Assembly: GCF_001189235.2 (NCBI RefSeq)
Contig: NZ_LFIP02000010.1
Location: 149,111 to 213,110, forward strand
Direction of reading: 5' to 3'
From: Bradyrhizobium embrapense
GTDB lineage: Bacteria; Pseudomonadota; Alphaproteobacteria; Rhizobiales; Xanthobacteraceae
Length of the DNA stretch: 64,000 nt
This document shows, in pieces, positions 36,478 to 45,418 of this stretch (the first letter of the stretch is position 1; each line of letters begins with the position of its first letter). A model generated the notes under the pieces. That model was given only the letters and a program-made list of their open reading frames with translations. It made no database searches and was not told where the DNA came from. A program made the position numbers and the translations under genes.

Positions 36478-37596
36478 TCACACCCGCATCGGCATCAGCA
36501 CGTAGAGCGCGCCCTTGCTGTCGCGGTCCTGCACCAGGGTCGGCGAGCCGGGATCGGCGAGCTTCAGCACCGCGACCTCGCCCTCGATCTGGGCGGCGAT
36601 GTCGAGCAGATAGCGCGAGTTGAAGCCGATATCGAGCGCGTCGGAGGCGTACTCGACCTCGAGCTCTTCGGTGGCGCTGCCGGAATCCGGGTTGGTGACC
36701 GAGAGCACCAGCTTGCCTGGGGACAAAGCCAGCTTCACGGCGCGGCCGCGTTCGCTGGAAATGGTCGAAACGCGGTCGACGGCGGCCTCGAAATCCTTCT
36801 TGTCGACCACCAGTTCCTTGTCGTTGTTCTGCGGAATGACGCGGCCATAGTCCGGAAAGGTGCCGTCGATCAGTTTCGAGGTCAGCACCACATTACCGAG
36901 CGTGAAGCGGATCTTGCCGTCCGACAGCTCGATCGAGATCTCGGCGTCGTCGCCCTCGATCAGCCGCTGTACCTCGCCGACCGTCTTGCGCGGCACGATC
37001 ACGCCGGGCATGCCAGTCGCGCCCTTGGGCAGCGGGAGGTCGATCTGGGCCAGACGATGACCGTCGGTCGCAACCCCGCGCAGGGTCGCCGCCTTGGCGC
37101 TGCCGGCAGCGTGCAGATAGATGCCGTTGAGGTAATAGCGGGTCTCTTCGGTCGAGATCGCAAACTGGGTGCGGTCGATCAGCCGCTTGATGTCGGAGGC
37201 CGGCAGCGAGAACGAATGCGTCATGTCGCCGGCGGCAAGGCCCGGGAAATCGCTCTCGGGCAGCGTCTGCAACGTGAAGCGCGAGCGGCCGGCGCGCACC
37301 GCGAGCACCGAGCGGTCGCCATCGGCCTCCAGCACGATCTGCGAGCCGTCGGGCAGCTTGCGGACGATGTCATAGAACATGTGCGCGGGCACCGTGGTCG
37401 AGCCGGCGGTTCCGGTCTCCGCCGGCAGCGTCTCCGTCACCTCGAGATCGAGGTCGGTCGCCTTCAGCGACAATTTGGCGCCCTCGGCGCGGATCAGCAC
37501 GTTGCCGAGGATCGGGATGGTGTTGCGGCGCTCGACCACGCGGTGAACGTGACCCAGCGATTTCAGGAGTTGCGCGCGCTCGACGGTGACCTTCAT
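36478..37596 (-). CDS. dnaN: DNA polymerase III beta subunit (sliding clamp)
   Basis: 372-residue sliding clamp built of three repeated domains. It starts MKVTVERAQLLKSLGHVHRVVERRNTIPILGNVLI and ends with the conserved ALYVLMPMRV. Length and ends match the family. It lies 281 bases downstream of dnaA and precedes recF. The dnaA terminator lies on the dnaA side of the gap, so dnaN has its own promoter. Confidence 0.98.
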   Translation of the reverse strand: MKVTVERAQLLKSLGHVHRVVERRNTIPILGNVLIRAEGAKLSLKATDLDLEVTETLPAETGTAGSTTVPAHMFYDIVRKLPDGSQIVLEADGDRSVLAVRAGRSRFTLQTLPESDFPGLAAGDMTHSFSLPASDIKRLIDRTQFAISTEETRYYLNGIYLHAAGSAKAATLRGVATDGHRLAQIDLPLPKGATGMPGVIVPRKTVGEVQRLIEGDDAEISIELSDGKIRFTLGNVVLTSKLIDGTFPDYGRVIPQNNDKELVVDKKDFEAAVDRVSTISSERGRAVKLALSPGKLVLSVTNPDSGSATEELEVEYASDALDIGFNSRYLLDIAAQIEGEVAVLKLADPGSPTLVQDRDSKGALYVLMPMRV

Positions 37597-37792
37597 TGCA
37601 ATACCCGCCAGATCCCTCAGATGGAAAAGCCGGGCGGCCGTTCAGGGCAGCACCGCGGCATTGGAAACCCGATAAGCCGGATCAATACCGGATTTGATCA
37701 AACCCACGGGGGGACCGCAAGGTGGCGCGGATGGGCGGCCGGTGCAAGAGATACGGGCGCGAAACGGGCCCCGTTCCCCACGTTTTGGGTCG

Positions 37793-37836
37793 GAAAAAAG
37801 TTTAGCCCTCCCCTCTCGATAAAGGGAAGGGCTATG
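37793..37836 (-). terminator. Rho-independent terminator of dnaA
   Basis: On the minus strand TAGCCCTTCCC pairs with GGGAGGGCTA (one mismatch) around a short loop, followed by AAACTTTTTT. It lies 42 bases after the dnaA stop. Confidence 0.7.
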
Positions 37837-37877
37837 GGCCGATCCGGCCGGATGAGGCAGGCCGTATTCCTGCAGTC

Positions 37878-39308
37878 TCATTCCTGCAATTGCCGCTTCA
37901 GCGATTCGACTTCCTCGGACAGCGTCGTGTCCTTGGCGACCAGTGCCTCAATCTTGCGCACCGCGTGCAACACCGTGGTGTGGTCGCGGCCGCCGAAGCG
38001 CCGGCCGATCTCCGGCAGCGAGCGCAGGGTCAGCGTCTTGGCCAGGTACATCGCAACCTGGCGCGGACGCACCACGTTGGCGGTGCGGCGGGACGACAGG
38101 AGGTCGGAGCGGCTGACATTGTACTGCCGGGCGACGACGCGCTGGATGTCCTCGATCTTGATCCGCTTCGGCTCCTGCGGGCGGATCAGGTCGCGCACCT
38201 CGCGCTCGGCCATCTCCAGCGTCACCGGCTGGTTGTTGAGCTTGGAGTGCGCCAGCAGGCGGTTGATCGCGCCTTCGAGGTCGCGGCCATTGTGGGTGAT
38301 GGTGCGCGCCAGATAGTCGAGCACTTCCTCCGGCACGTCGAAGCTTGCGTGGTGGGCGCGGGCCGCGGCGACGCGCGACTTCAGGATGCCGAGCCGCAGT
38401 TCCTCGCCGAGCGAGCCCATCTCGACCACGAGGCCACCGGCCAGCCGCGAGCGCACGCGGTCGTCGAGGCTTTCGAGGTCGGACGGCGGACGGTCGGCCG
38501 CGATCACGACCTGACGGCCGGCATCGATCAGCGCGTTCAGCGTGTGGCAGAACTCGGCCTGCGTCGACTTGCCCTGCAGGAACTGCAGGTCGTCGATCAC
38601 CAGCACGTCGATGCCGCGCAGCGCCTCCTTGAACGCCAGCGCCGTCTGCGTCTTCAGCGCCGCGACGAAGCCGTACATGAACTTCTCGGCGGTGAGATAC
38701 AGCACCTTGCGCTCGCCGCCGGAATTGCCGGCCCAGGTCACGGCCTGCAGCAGATGCGTCTTGCCGAGGCCGACGCCGGCATGGATGTAGAGTGGGTTGA
38801 ACATCACGGGGTCGCCGCGGCGACCTTCCGCGACCTGGCGCGCAGCCGCATGGGCCAGCGTGTTGGAACGACCGACGACGAAGCTTGCAAAGGTCAGGCG
38901 CGGATCGAGCGGCGAGCCGCCGAGCGCGTCATGGCTCGCGGACACCGGCGCGGTCGCGAACGAGCGCAGTTCAGGCGCGGGACGGCCGTCATGGCGCTCG
39001 ACACGGCGCACTTCGGCCGGCGCGGCCGCTTCCTTCACCGGAGCCGTCGCGCGGATGGCCGAGCGCACGGTGAGATCGATGCGATGCACTTCGGGCATCT
39101 CGGCCTGCCAGCAGGAGAGCACGCGTTCGGCGTAATGCGCCTGGATCCAGCTCTTGAGGAACCGGGTCGGAACCGACAGATGCACGCTCTCATTGTGCAC
39201 GCTCTCCAGATCCATCCGTGCAAACCAGCTCGTGTAAACGTCCTCGCCGACGCTCGTCCGCAAACGTCCCTTCACCCGCGACCAGCGATCCTGTTCCGTG
39301 TTCGTCAT
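37878..39308 (-). CDS. dnaA: Chromosomal replication initiator DnaA
   Basis: 476-residue initiator. Domain I starts WSRVKGRLRTSVGEDVYTSWFARM. The AAA+ domain has Walker A GVGLGKTHLLQAV, Walker B VLVIDDLQFLQGK and the sensor segment. Domain IV carries the DnaA-box-binding signature GGRDHTTVLHAVRKIE. I use the ATG at 39308 (MTNTEQDRW...), which starts directly before domain I; an open frame continues 41 codons upstream without conservation. A terminator follows. Upstream lies a long non-coding region that may be the origin. Confidence 0.97.
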   Translation of the reverse strand: MTNTEQDRWSRVKGRLRTSVGEDVYTSWFARMDLESVHNESVHLSVPTRFLKSWIQAHYAERVLSCWQAEMPEVHRIDLTVRSAIRATAPVKEAAAPAEVRRVERHDGRPAPELRSFATAPVSASHDALGGSPLDPRLTFASFVVGRSNTLAHAAARQVAEGRRGDPVMFNPLYIHAGVGLGKTHLLQAVTWAGNSGGERKVLYLTAEKFMYGFVAALKTQTALAFKEALRGIDVLVIDDLQFLQGKSTQAEFCHTLNALIDAGRQVVIAADRPPSDLESLDDRVRSRLAGGLVVEMGSLGEELRLGILKSRVAAARAHHASFDVPEEVLDYLARTITHNGRDLEGAINRLLAHSKLNNQPVTLEMAEREVRDLIRPQEPKRIKIEDIQRVVARQYNVSRSDLLSSRRTANVVRPRQVAMYLAKTLTLRSLPEIGRRFGGRDHTTVLHAVRKIEALVAKDTTLSEEVESLKRQLQE

Positions 39309-40559
39309 TGCCTTCGTACTTCCAAGTCTGAGAGATAATTGTTGCGAAAGCGCCGCGCAGGTTTCCTGCCACGACGCGACCTCTAGCGGGCGCGATCTGC
39401 TCCGGACAAAGCTCTCCCGTGTGGCGGCCATGCGCCACGCGACAGGTCAGCTGTTTGGAGAAGATGCGTCCCGCGAGGTCAGCGCGTACTCGACGGCGCC
39501 TGCGGGTAAGGGCCGACGTCCGAGGAGTTGATTACGGCACCACTGGAGAGCTGCACTTCAGCTGTCGTTGGTTCGACTGCAGTGATGATCCCGTAAGGCA
39601 TAACTCCTCCCCCTCCCGCCGCGACGTATCGCGGCAAGTTGTCAGCTTGCTGGTGTCTTCAAATGCGAACTGCCGCTACCGAACACCGAGATGCCCGGCG
39701 CTTCGCCGCCGCGTGTCGTCGTCAACCCGTTCGCTCGCGCCGCGTTCCCGCTGCCGGATTCCGACTGACGTCCTGGTCTCTCTTGTTCGATCCCCCAATT
39801 TACCGGGGCATCGCCGGAGATATTTAGACACAGGTCGACCGTCCCCATATCGCTATGAGCCGTCAATCCAGCTTCGCTTGGAAAGCGTCGCTAACGCACA
39901 CACCGCCGCCGATTTGTGCGTCCGCCCTTGGTTCTCAAACCGCGCTGATCTGCAGAGCCGTGGGCGTCGCGAACAACAAATAGATACACCAAGCGTATTT
40001 TCTGACAATCCGTGGATTCGACGGGGATCGAGACTCTTCGCGACTGTTGCGGTGTTGCCGACACAGAGCTGCGAAAGCAAGGTTTTGAATCAGCGCACAG
40101 ATTCACGCGTGTCACAAACGACGGTGCAATACCAAAAATTTTTCATAGAAAATTTACATTCGGTCTCGCGCCGGTCATTTTTCCAATCGCTGTTCGGCGC
40201 TATGTGCATAAGTAATTCGCGAGACGTCATTTTTCGCGATTACTTTTGCAGGGTAACCCCGCTTCGCAATTTTCAACGCGAGATGTTCGCGTATTATTCC
40301 ATCTACCTAGCTTAGCGCAGAACAATCTGTGCGCGAGTGCGGCGCGTTAAGCATATTGAGCCGGTAGAACTACGGACGCGGACGAAACATGACACGCAGT
40401 TCGTTGCACGGCAACGCCTGCTCTTCTCGCGTTGTGAAACTTCCACGACAAAATGCGAGACCAAAACAAAAAGCCCGGCGCAAGCCGGGCTTCGTGACAA
40501 ATCTGTTCCTCAGTCAACTCACGCGCGCGAGCGTTACTCGCTGAGCTCGCTTGGTCGCC
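39309..40559. other. oriC: Long AT-richer non-coding region between rpsT and dnaA, candidate oriC
   Basis: 1251 bases without a convincing gene. TGTGCATAA at 40203-40211 is a DnaA box on the opposite strand (TTATGCACA fits TTATNCACA), and TTAGACACA at 39824-39832 differs by one base. Four GANTC sites cluster within 90 bases (40015, 40032, 40087, 40100), the methylation motif often enriched at alphaproteobacterial origins. An AT-rich run lies at 40130-40160. The dnaA promoter must also be here. Alphaproteobacterial origins are often elsewhere (near hemE), so this is an inference. Confidence 0.4.
40461..40492 (-). terminator. Rho-independent terminator of rpsT
   Basis: A perfect 9-bp stem AAGCCCGGC / GCCGGGCTT with a GCAA loop (40471-40492). 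On the minus strand it is followed by TTTTTGTTTTGG. It lies about 70 bases after the rpsT stop. Confidence 0.9.
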
Positions 40560-40826
40560 TCACTTGGCGAGCTTGGCGATGCTCTGCGTAAGGCGCGACA
40601 CCTTCCGGCTCGCGAGGTTCTTGTGAATGATGTTGCGCTGCGCTGCCTTCATCAGTTCGGGCTCGGCCTTGCGCATCGCCTTGAGTGCCGCCTCGCGGTC
40701 GCCGCTCTTGATCGCTTCCTCGACGGTGCGCACCGCGCCACGCATCTGCGTGCGACGCGACTTGTTGACGATGGTGCGGCGGGCAATCTTGCGGGTCGCC
40801 TTCTTGGCGGAGGTGGTGTTGGCCAT
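40560..40826 (-). CDS. rpsT: 30S ribosomal protein S20
   Basis: 88-residue, strongly basic ribosomal protein. It starts MANTTSAKKATRKIARRTIVNKSRRTQMRG and ends NIIHKNLASRKVSRLTQSIAKLAK, both typical of bS20. It is transcribed towards dnaA, has its own terminator, and the linkage to dnaA is common in Rhizobiales. Confidence 0.97.
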   Translation of the reverse strand: MANTTSAKKATRKIARRTIVNKSRRTQMRGAVRTVEEAIKSGDREAALKAMRKAEPELMKAAQRNIIHKNLASRKVSRLTQSIAKLAK

Positions 40827-41199
40827 GGTTCTCTAACTGTCCTTCGGCGGTGATCGCTCGGTGGTCGGGCTTGCGCGCACCGGCCGGTTCAAATCTCTAC
40901 TCTGATGCTATTTGTCCAAGGTGGATTTCTTGGGTGTCCTTGAGGCGGCCATGCCAAGGCGCATAATGCTGCCCCCGCATGCGGCACTGTCCAAAGAACA
41001 GCGGCGGCAGGATTGCGCCCGCCGCCATCGGCCGGTCTTATAGATGGCGCAGGCTTAACCGTCAACGCTTTCGGGACCGAAAAACGGCCCGAAATCGGCC
41101 TCACGAGGGCCGGATAAGCCGCTGAAGAGGTTGAATTTCCGGGGGCCGCCCGGTAAGGCCTGACGACGCGTGGGGCGCGACAGGGAGTTATGGTGACGC
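40827..41199. other. Non-coding divergent region upstream of rpsT
   Basis: 373 bases between the divergent rpsT and the 105-residue membrane-protein gene. Frames exist on the minus strand but look random. The rpsT promoter should be here; I found no convincing -35/-10 pair. The segment after 41100 has a GGGAG ribosome binding site before the next gene. Confidence 0.4.
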
Positions 41200-41517
41200 A
41201 TGATCCGCGGCTTTTTCCGCCTGATCGGCCTTCTGCTGCTGGCCGGCAGTTTCATCTTCATGGTCTATGACGGGGCCCGCTACGTCGCCGACCAGAGCCT
41301 GCGGTTCACCCAATTCGGCCAGTTCTGGAACGATATCCACCAGTCGAGCCAGCAGGCGTTCCATGCCTGGGTGGATCGCTTCGCGCCCTGGCTCTGGAAC
41401 AGCGTGATCCGCGTGCTGCTGGAGCAGCCGGTGTTCGCGGTGCTCGGCATTGCCGGCATCCTGCTGATGATCCTGTTCCGGCCGCGCAAGCCGCTGATCG
41501 GCTACGCACGCGACTGA
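41200..41517 (+). CDS. Small membrane protein of unknown function, 105 aa
   Basis: Starts MIRGFFRLIGLLLLAGSFIFMVYDGARYVADQSLRFTQFGQFW. It has one transmembrane helix at residues about 8-24 and a second at about 79-97 (VFAVLGIAGILLMILF). The intervening segment is amphipathic and tryptophan-rich (IHQSSQQAFHAWVDRFAPWLWNSVI). It ends with a positive cytosolic tail RPRKPLIGYARD. GGGAG precedes the start. Such proteins are common in Bradyrhizobium, but I know no function. Confidence 0.75.
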   Translation: MIRGFFRLIGLLLLAGSFIFMVYDGARYVADQSLRFTQFGQFWNDIHQSSQQAFHAWVDRFAPWLWNSVIRVLLEQPVFAVLGIAGILLMILFRPRKPLIGYARD

Positions 41518-41659
41518 ACAGGCAGCGGCCCGCTTGAGCTTGTCTTCGCTGCAGCCGTTCAGTAACGGGGCTGCCATCATCCGCGTAAGGACATATATAG
41601 GTGACGGCCGGCCCGCAGGCCGCAGCCCGCGTCGTCCGATGTCCCGCCTGGAGGTATCC

Positions 41660-42316
41660 ATGTTGTTCATGCGCAAGACCACCGCGTTGCCGAGCGCCGC
41701 CGAGGCGCTGCCAGGCCGCGCGACGCCGATCCCGACCGCGACAACCCATTTCGTGAATGGCAGCAAATTGACGCCGCCCTATCCGCAAGGCCTCGAGCAG
41801 GCGGTGTTCGGGCTCGGCTGCTTCTGGGGCGCGGAACGGAAGTTCTGGGAACTCGGCGACGGGATCTACACCACGGCGGTCGGCTATGCCGGCGGCCACA
41901 CGCCGAACCCGACCTATGAAGAGGTCTGCTCGGGACGCACCGGCCACACCGAGGTCGTGCTTGTCGTGTTCGATCCGAAGAAGGTCTCTTACGAGAAGCT
42001 GCTGAAGACGTTCTGGGAGAACCACAACCCGACGCAGGGCATGCGCCAGGGCAACGACATCGGCACACAGTATCGTTCCGCGATCTACACGTTCAGCGAC
42101 GCGCAGCGCAAAGCCGCCGATGCGTCGCAGGCGATGTATCAGAAAGCGCTGGCCGCCAAGGGCCTCGGCGCGATCACGACCGAAGTGGCTCCGGCCGGCG
42201 AATTCTACTTCGCCGAGGACTACCATCAGCAATACCTCGCCAAGAATCCGGCGGGCTATTGCGGGCTCGGCGGCACCGGCGTGTCCTGCCCGATCGGCGT
42301 CGGCGTCACCGCCTGA
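41660..42316 (+). CDS. msrA: Peptide methionine sulfoxide reductase MsrA
   Basis: 218-residue enzyme reducing methionine-S-sulfoxide in proteins. The catalytic Cys54 is in GLGCFWGAERKFW; TAVGYAGGHTPNPTYEEVCSGRTGHTEVV and QYRSAIY are family motifs. A resolving cysteine pair is suggested by YCGLGGTGVSC near the C-terminus. GGAGG five bases ahead supports the ATG at 41660. The 40-residue N-terminal extension is typical of the long MsrA form; no clear export signal is seen. Confidence 0.95.
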   Translation: MLFMRKTTALPSAAEALPGRATPIPTATTHFVNGSKLTPPYPQGLEQAVFGLGCFWGAERKFWELGDGIYTTAVGYAGGHTPNPTYEEVCSGRTGHTEVVLVVFDPKKVSYEKLLKTFWENHNPTQGMRQGNDIGTQYRSAIYTFSDAQRKAADASQAMYQKALAAKGLGAITTEVAPAGEFYFAEDYHQQYLAKNPAGYCGLGGTGVSCPIGVGVTA

Positions 42317-42444
42317 TCGCCCTGGTCATGCGCTAAATCGAGGGGGAGGCGGGCTTCCCGGCTCCCCGCTCGGTGCTCGAAAACCCTTTATTAACCATAA
42401 GTGGTGCAAGACTGGGCCTGTCTCGCCGTTGAGGGATAGGTCCG

Positions 42445-43194
42445 GTGCCGGTTGCACACGCGTTACGATTGCCGATCACTGCCGTTGTGGCTGCGCTCGC
42501 GCTGTCTGGCTGCATGAGCACGTCGGGTCCGGTCGCCGTCGGCCCGCAAGGCGTCGACGCCGTGACCTATGGCCCGGCCTACGCACCCGCCCCGGTTGCC
42601 GATGCAGGCGGCGGTGGTGCGATCAGCGCATTGCGCTCCGCCTTCGCCAGCACGTCTCCTGGTTATGGTTATCCCGCGCCGGGCCCCGCCCCGGTGGTTT
42701 ATGCCGCCGCCTCCGGTGGGCCCGCCGGTTACGACAACTCTTATTATCTCGGCCCGGGCGACAAGCTCCGCGTCGTGGTCTACGGCCAGGAAGGCCTGAC
42801 CAACTCCTATGCGATCGACGCCGCCGGCGCGATCACCATGCCGCTGATCGGCTCGGTGCCGGCACGCGGCCGCACGCCGGCCGGGCTCGCCGGTGAAATC
42901 TCGGCGCGGCTGCGCAACGGCTTCATCCGCGAGCCTTCGGTCGCGGTCGAGATCGAATCCTACCGGCCGTTCTTCATCCTCGGCGAGGTCCAGGCTCCCG
43001 GCCAATATCCCTACGTGCCGAACATGACCGTCGAAAGCGCGGTCGCGATCGCCGGCGGCTTCTCGCCGCGCGCCCGCCGCGACAGCGTGACATTGACCCA
43101 CACGGATCCCTCCGGCGCCGGCCGCTTCGTGGTGCCGCTGGGCACGCCGATGAGTCCGGGCGATACGGTGTTCGTCAGCGAGCGCTGGTTCTGA
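42445..43194 (+). CDS. Polysaccharide export lipoprotein (OPX / Wza family)
   Basis: 249-residue precursor with a lipoprotein signal (ITAVVAALALSGC). A Gly/Ala/Pro/Tyr-rich linker follows. The Poly_export domain (YLGPGDKLRVVVYGQEGLTNSYAIDAAG) and an SLBB-type domain (FFILGEVQAPGQYPYVPNMTVESAVAIAGGF) complete it. The start is a GTG at 42445. It lacks the C-terminal amphipathic helix of Wza, so it is a short periplasmic/outer-membrane OPX. No glycosyltransferases are near; it must work with genes elsewhere. Confidence 0.9.
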   Translation: MPVAHALRLPITAVVAALALSGCMSTSGPVAVGPQGVDAVTYGPAYAPAPVADAGGGGAISALRSAFASTSPGYGYPAPGPAPVVYAAASGGPAGYDNSYYLGPGDKLRVVVYGQEGLTNSYAIDAAGAITMPLIGSVPARGRTPAGLAGEISARLRNGFIREPSVAVEIESYRPFFILGEVQAPGQYPYVPNMTVESAVAIAGGFSPRARRDSVTLTHTDPSGAGRFVVPLGTPMSPGDTVFVSERWF

Positions 43195-43260
43195 CCACCG
43201 CTCGTCATGGGCGGACTCGACTGCGCATCCATCTACGAAGAGTCCGCACGAAGATGATGG

Positions 43261-43283
43261 ATTGCCGGGTCAAGCCCGGCAAT
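43261..43283. terminator. Bidirectional terminator hairpin
   Basis: ATTGCCGGG (43261-43269) pairs perfectly with CCCGGCAAT (43275-43283) over a five-base loop. It lies between the convergent OPX and dienelactone hydrolase genes. The arm resembles the GTCATTGC repeat family. Confidence 0.55.
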
Positions 43284-43288
43284 GACGG

Positions 43289-43960
43289 TCAGCGCAAATG
43301 CTTTCCAAAAAACTCCATGCTGCGCGGCCAGGCGATGTCGGCGCTCGCCTTGTCGTAGCTGGCGCGCTCGTCGCAATGGAAGCCGTGCTGCGCGCCGGGA
43401 TAGATGAAGACCTCGACCTCGGGTCGCTTCGACTTGATGGTCTCGACATCGCTCAAGGGAATGCCGGCATCCTTCTCGCCGAAATGCAGCTGCGTCGGCA
43501 CCGCCGGCTTGTCGTCGGCGAAGCGGATGATGGCGCCGCCGTAATAGCCGATCGCGGCCGAGAGCCCGGTCAGCTTGGTTGCAGCCGCATAGGCGATGCT
43601 GCCGCCGAGGCAGAAGCCGATGATGCCGACCGGCCCGATCGACTTGACCGCGTCGATCGCCGCCTGGCTGTCGCGCAGCATCGCGGCGAAGTCCGGATTG
43701 GCGACGAACTTCCGGGCCTCGGCCACTTCATCGGGGGAATAGCCGCTCTGGAAGTTCGGCGTGATGCGGTCGAAGATCGACGGCGCAACCGCGACATAGC
43801 CTTCCTCCGCCAGCCGGTCACAGACCGAGCGGATGTGATGGTTGACGCCGAAGATCTCCTGGATCACGACGATCGCGCCCTTCGGCGCACTGGTGGGATC
43901 GGCGCGATAGGCACCGAATTCAAATCCGTCCGACGCTTTCAGTTTGATGTCTTGTCCCAT
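43289..43960 (-). CDS. Dienelactone hydrolase family protein
   Basis: 223-residue alpha/beta hydrolase. The Cys nucleophile is in GIIGFCLGGSIAYA; the Asp lies in GEKDAGIPL and the His in GAQHGFHCDERASYD. QEIFGVNHHIRSVCDRLAEEGYVAVAPSIF is diagnostic. In the family it opens dienelactone of chloroaromatic pathways, but many relatives are general carboxylesterases. No aromatic cluster is near, so the substrate is open. Confidence 0.92.
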   Translation of the reverse strand: MGQDIKLKASDGFEFGAYRADPTSAPKGAIVVIQEIFGVNHHIRSVCDRLAEEGYVAVAPSIFDRITPNFQSGYSPDEVAEARKFVANPDFAAMLRDSQAAIDAVKSIGPVGIIGFCLGGSIAYAAATKLTGLSAAIGYYGGAIIRFADDKPAVPTQLHFGEKDAGIPLSDVETIKSKRPEVEVFIYPGAQHGFHCDERASYDKASADIAWPRSMEFFGKHLR

Positions 43961-44010
43961 GGTCCATCCTTGTCATGTTGGGGGTTGCATGAAGCTTTCG
44001 ATGATGAGGG

Positions 44011-44346
44011 TTAGCGCCACATCCAGTTCTCGCCCCAGTCGGCCTTCCAGCCGGTCAGCCGGTGTTTGCGAAATTGCAGGAAGAGACGGTCATGGTGCGG
44101 GAACAGCCCGCTGCCGCCGAGGTCGCGGAAGGTCAGGAAGATCTCGTTGCCGGGCCGGCCGCTGACATAGGCGAGCGGCGTGCCGAGTGCGCGCTGCGCG
44201 TCGTCGACGCCCATGCCGAACACCAGCGGCGTGTTATTCGACAGCGTCGCGGTGAAGGTAGACGGGGCCGTTACGAACGGCTGCTTCTGCGCGCTTGCTT
44301 CCGTTGCTGCGGCGGTCAGCAACAAGGCGGCGACAATCGTCTTCAT
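44011..44346 (-). CDS. Exported hypothetical protein, 111 aa
   Basis: A signal peptide (MKTIVAALLLTAAATEASAQ) is followed by about 90 residues: FVTAPSTFTATLSNNTPLVFGMGVDDAQRALGTPLAYVSGRPGNEIFLTF. The central GMGVDDAQRALGTPL recalls SmpA/OmlA-like folds that bind outer-membrane partners, but this is only resemblance. Its start overlaps the stop of the alpha/beta hydrolase by four bases, so the two are translationally coupled. No cysteines in the mature part. Function unknown. Confidence 0.75.
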   Translation of the reverse strand: MKTIVAALLLTAAATEASAQKQPFVTAPSTFTATLSNNTPLVFGMGVDDAQRALGTPLAYVSGRPGNEIFLTFRDLGGSGLFPHHDRLFLQFRKHRLTGWKADWGENWMWR

Positions 44347-45131
44347 GAGGCAGCCTTTCCCGGCGCGCCGGTTTCAAGGCTATCGAGGAACGGCAGCACG
44401 GCGGCGATGAAGGCCTGCGGCTGGTCGATGTTGACGGCATGGCCGGCGTTCGGAATCACCGCCTTCTGTGCGCCAGGGATCTTCGCCGCCATGTAGTCGG
44501 ACGCCGCCAGGAACGGCGTGTCGTCGGCGCCGACCACAACCAGCGACGGCACCTTGATCCCCGGCAACGACTCGATCACCCGCGCATCGCGTTGCGCCAG
44601 CATGCCGCGCGCGGCGAGCGCGAGGCCGCGGGCGTTGCGATGCGTGACCGACGCGCGCTCGGCACTCGCCGACTTCAGCACGTCGAGCCCTTCGCGATCG
44701 AACCGATCGCCGGTGTCGCGGGCGCGTTTGTTCCAGACCTCGCGGGCGTCGTCTTTCTTGAATCCCGGGCCGGTGTCGATGATCAAGAGCGCGCGCACCC
44801 GCTCCGGATGGGCGCGGTGGAAGGCAAGCGACATGTAGCCGCCGAGCGAAAGGCCACCAACGATCGCCTTGTCGGCGCCGGCGGCGTCGAGCAGGGCGGC
44901 GATGTCGCCCACGGTCAGGGCTTCACTATAAGCATCCGGATCATCGGGATAGTCGGACTGGCCGTGTCCGCGCATGTCCCACAGAATCAGCCTGTGCCGC
45001 TTCGACAGCGCCTCGATCTGGCCCCGCCACATCGCAGAGGTCGACGAGTAGCCGTGGGCGAGGATCAGGGGTGGGCCGCTGCCGTGAATCTCGTAATAGA
45101 TATCGACGCCGCTGCGGTTGAGCTTGGCCAT
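44343..45131 (-). CDS. Alpha/beta hydrolase
   Basis: 262-residue hydrolase. The nucleophile elbow is VGGLSLGGYMSLA (Ser), the acid Asp lies in VVGADDTPF and the His in IPNAGHAVNIDQP. PPLILAHGYSSTSAMW gives the oxyanion-hole HG motif. The close class includes 3-oxoadipate enol-lactonase and haloperoxidase-like esterases; the substrate is unknown. It overlaps the downstream exported protein by four bases and is divergent from the molybdenum hydroxylase operon. Confidence 0.9.
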   Translation of the reverse strand: MAKLNRSGVDIYYEIHGSGPPLILAHGYSSTSAMWRGQIEALSKRHRLILWDMRGHGQSDYPDDPDAYSEALTVGDIAALLDAAGADKAIVGGLSLGGYMSLAFHRAHPERVRALLIIDTGPGFKKDDAREVWNKRARDTGDRFDREGLDVLKSASAERASVTHRNARGLALAARGMLAQRDARVIESLPGIKVPSLVVVGADDTPFLAASDYMAAKIPGAQKAVIPNAGHAVNIDQPQAFIAAVLPFLDSLETGAPGKAAS

Positions 45132-45286
45132 TGACGGGCTCCTTCTGTTGTCGATGTCAGGTCCGGCAGCGCACCCGACCTTGGTAGGAGTGATCGATAC
45201 GGCATCAATGCTGGCATTTCAAAAGCTTCATGCCATTGCCGCATCGCACAACCGGCAGTCTCCGCAATTTATTCTTTTCGAGCAAT

Positions 45287-45359
45287 TCCAAATTGGATTG
45301 CCTCCAGCCGGGAACCGGATCATTGTTTCGGCAACTGTCGCTTACCCGGTGGGCGACAG
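45287..45359. promoter_or_regulatory. Inverted repeats upstream of the molybdenum hydroxylase operon
   Basis: TCCAAATTGGA (45287-45297) is an 11-base near-palindrome. CTGTCGC (45335-45341) and GCGACAG (45353-45359) form a perfect 7-11-7 inverted repeat about 60 bases before the small-subunit ATG. Either could be an operator; no adjacent regulator gene is present. Confidence 0.35.
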
Positions 45360-45418
45360 CCATGACCCAACAGTGAGTTGCCGCCGTAAGCGGCTTCCGA
45401 CACCGGAAGGGGAGAGAG

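Noticed and set aside
39901..40110. Further DnaA boxes such as TGTGCGTCC and CGTGGATTC
   Set aside because: Three or more mismatches to the consensus; they would be expected by chance.
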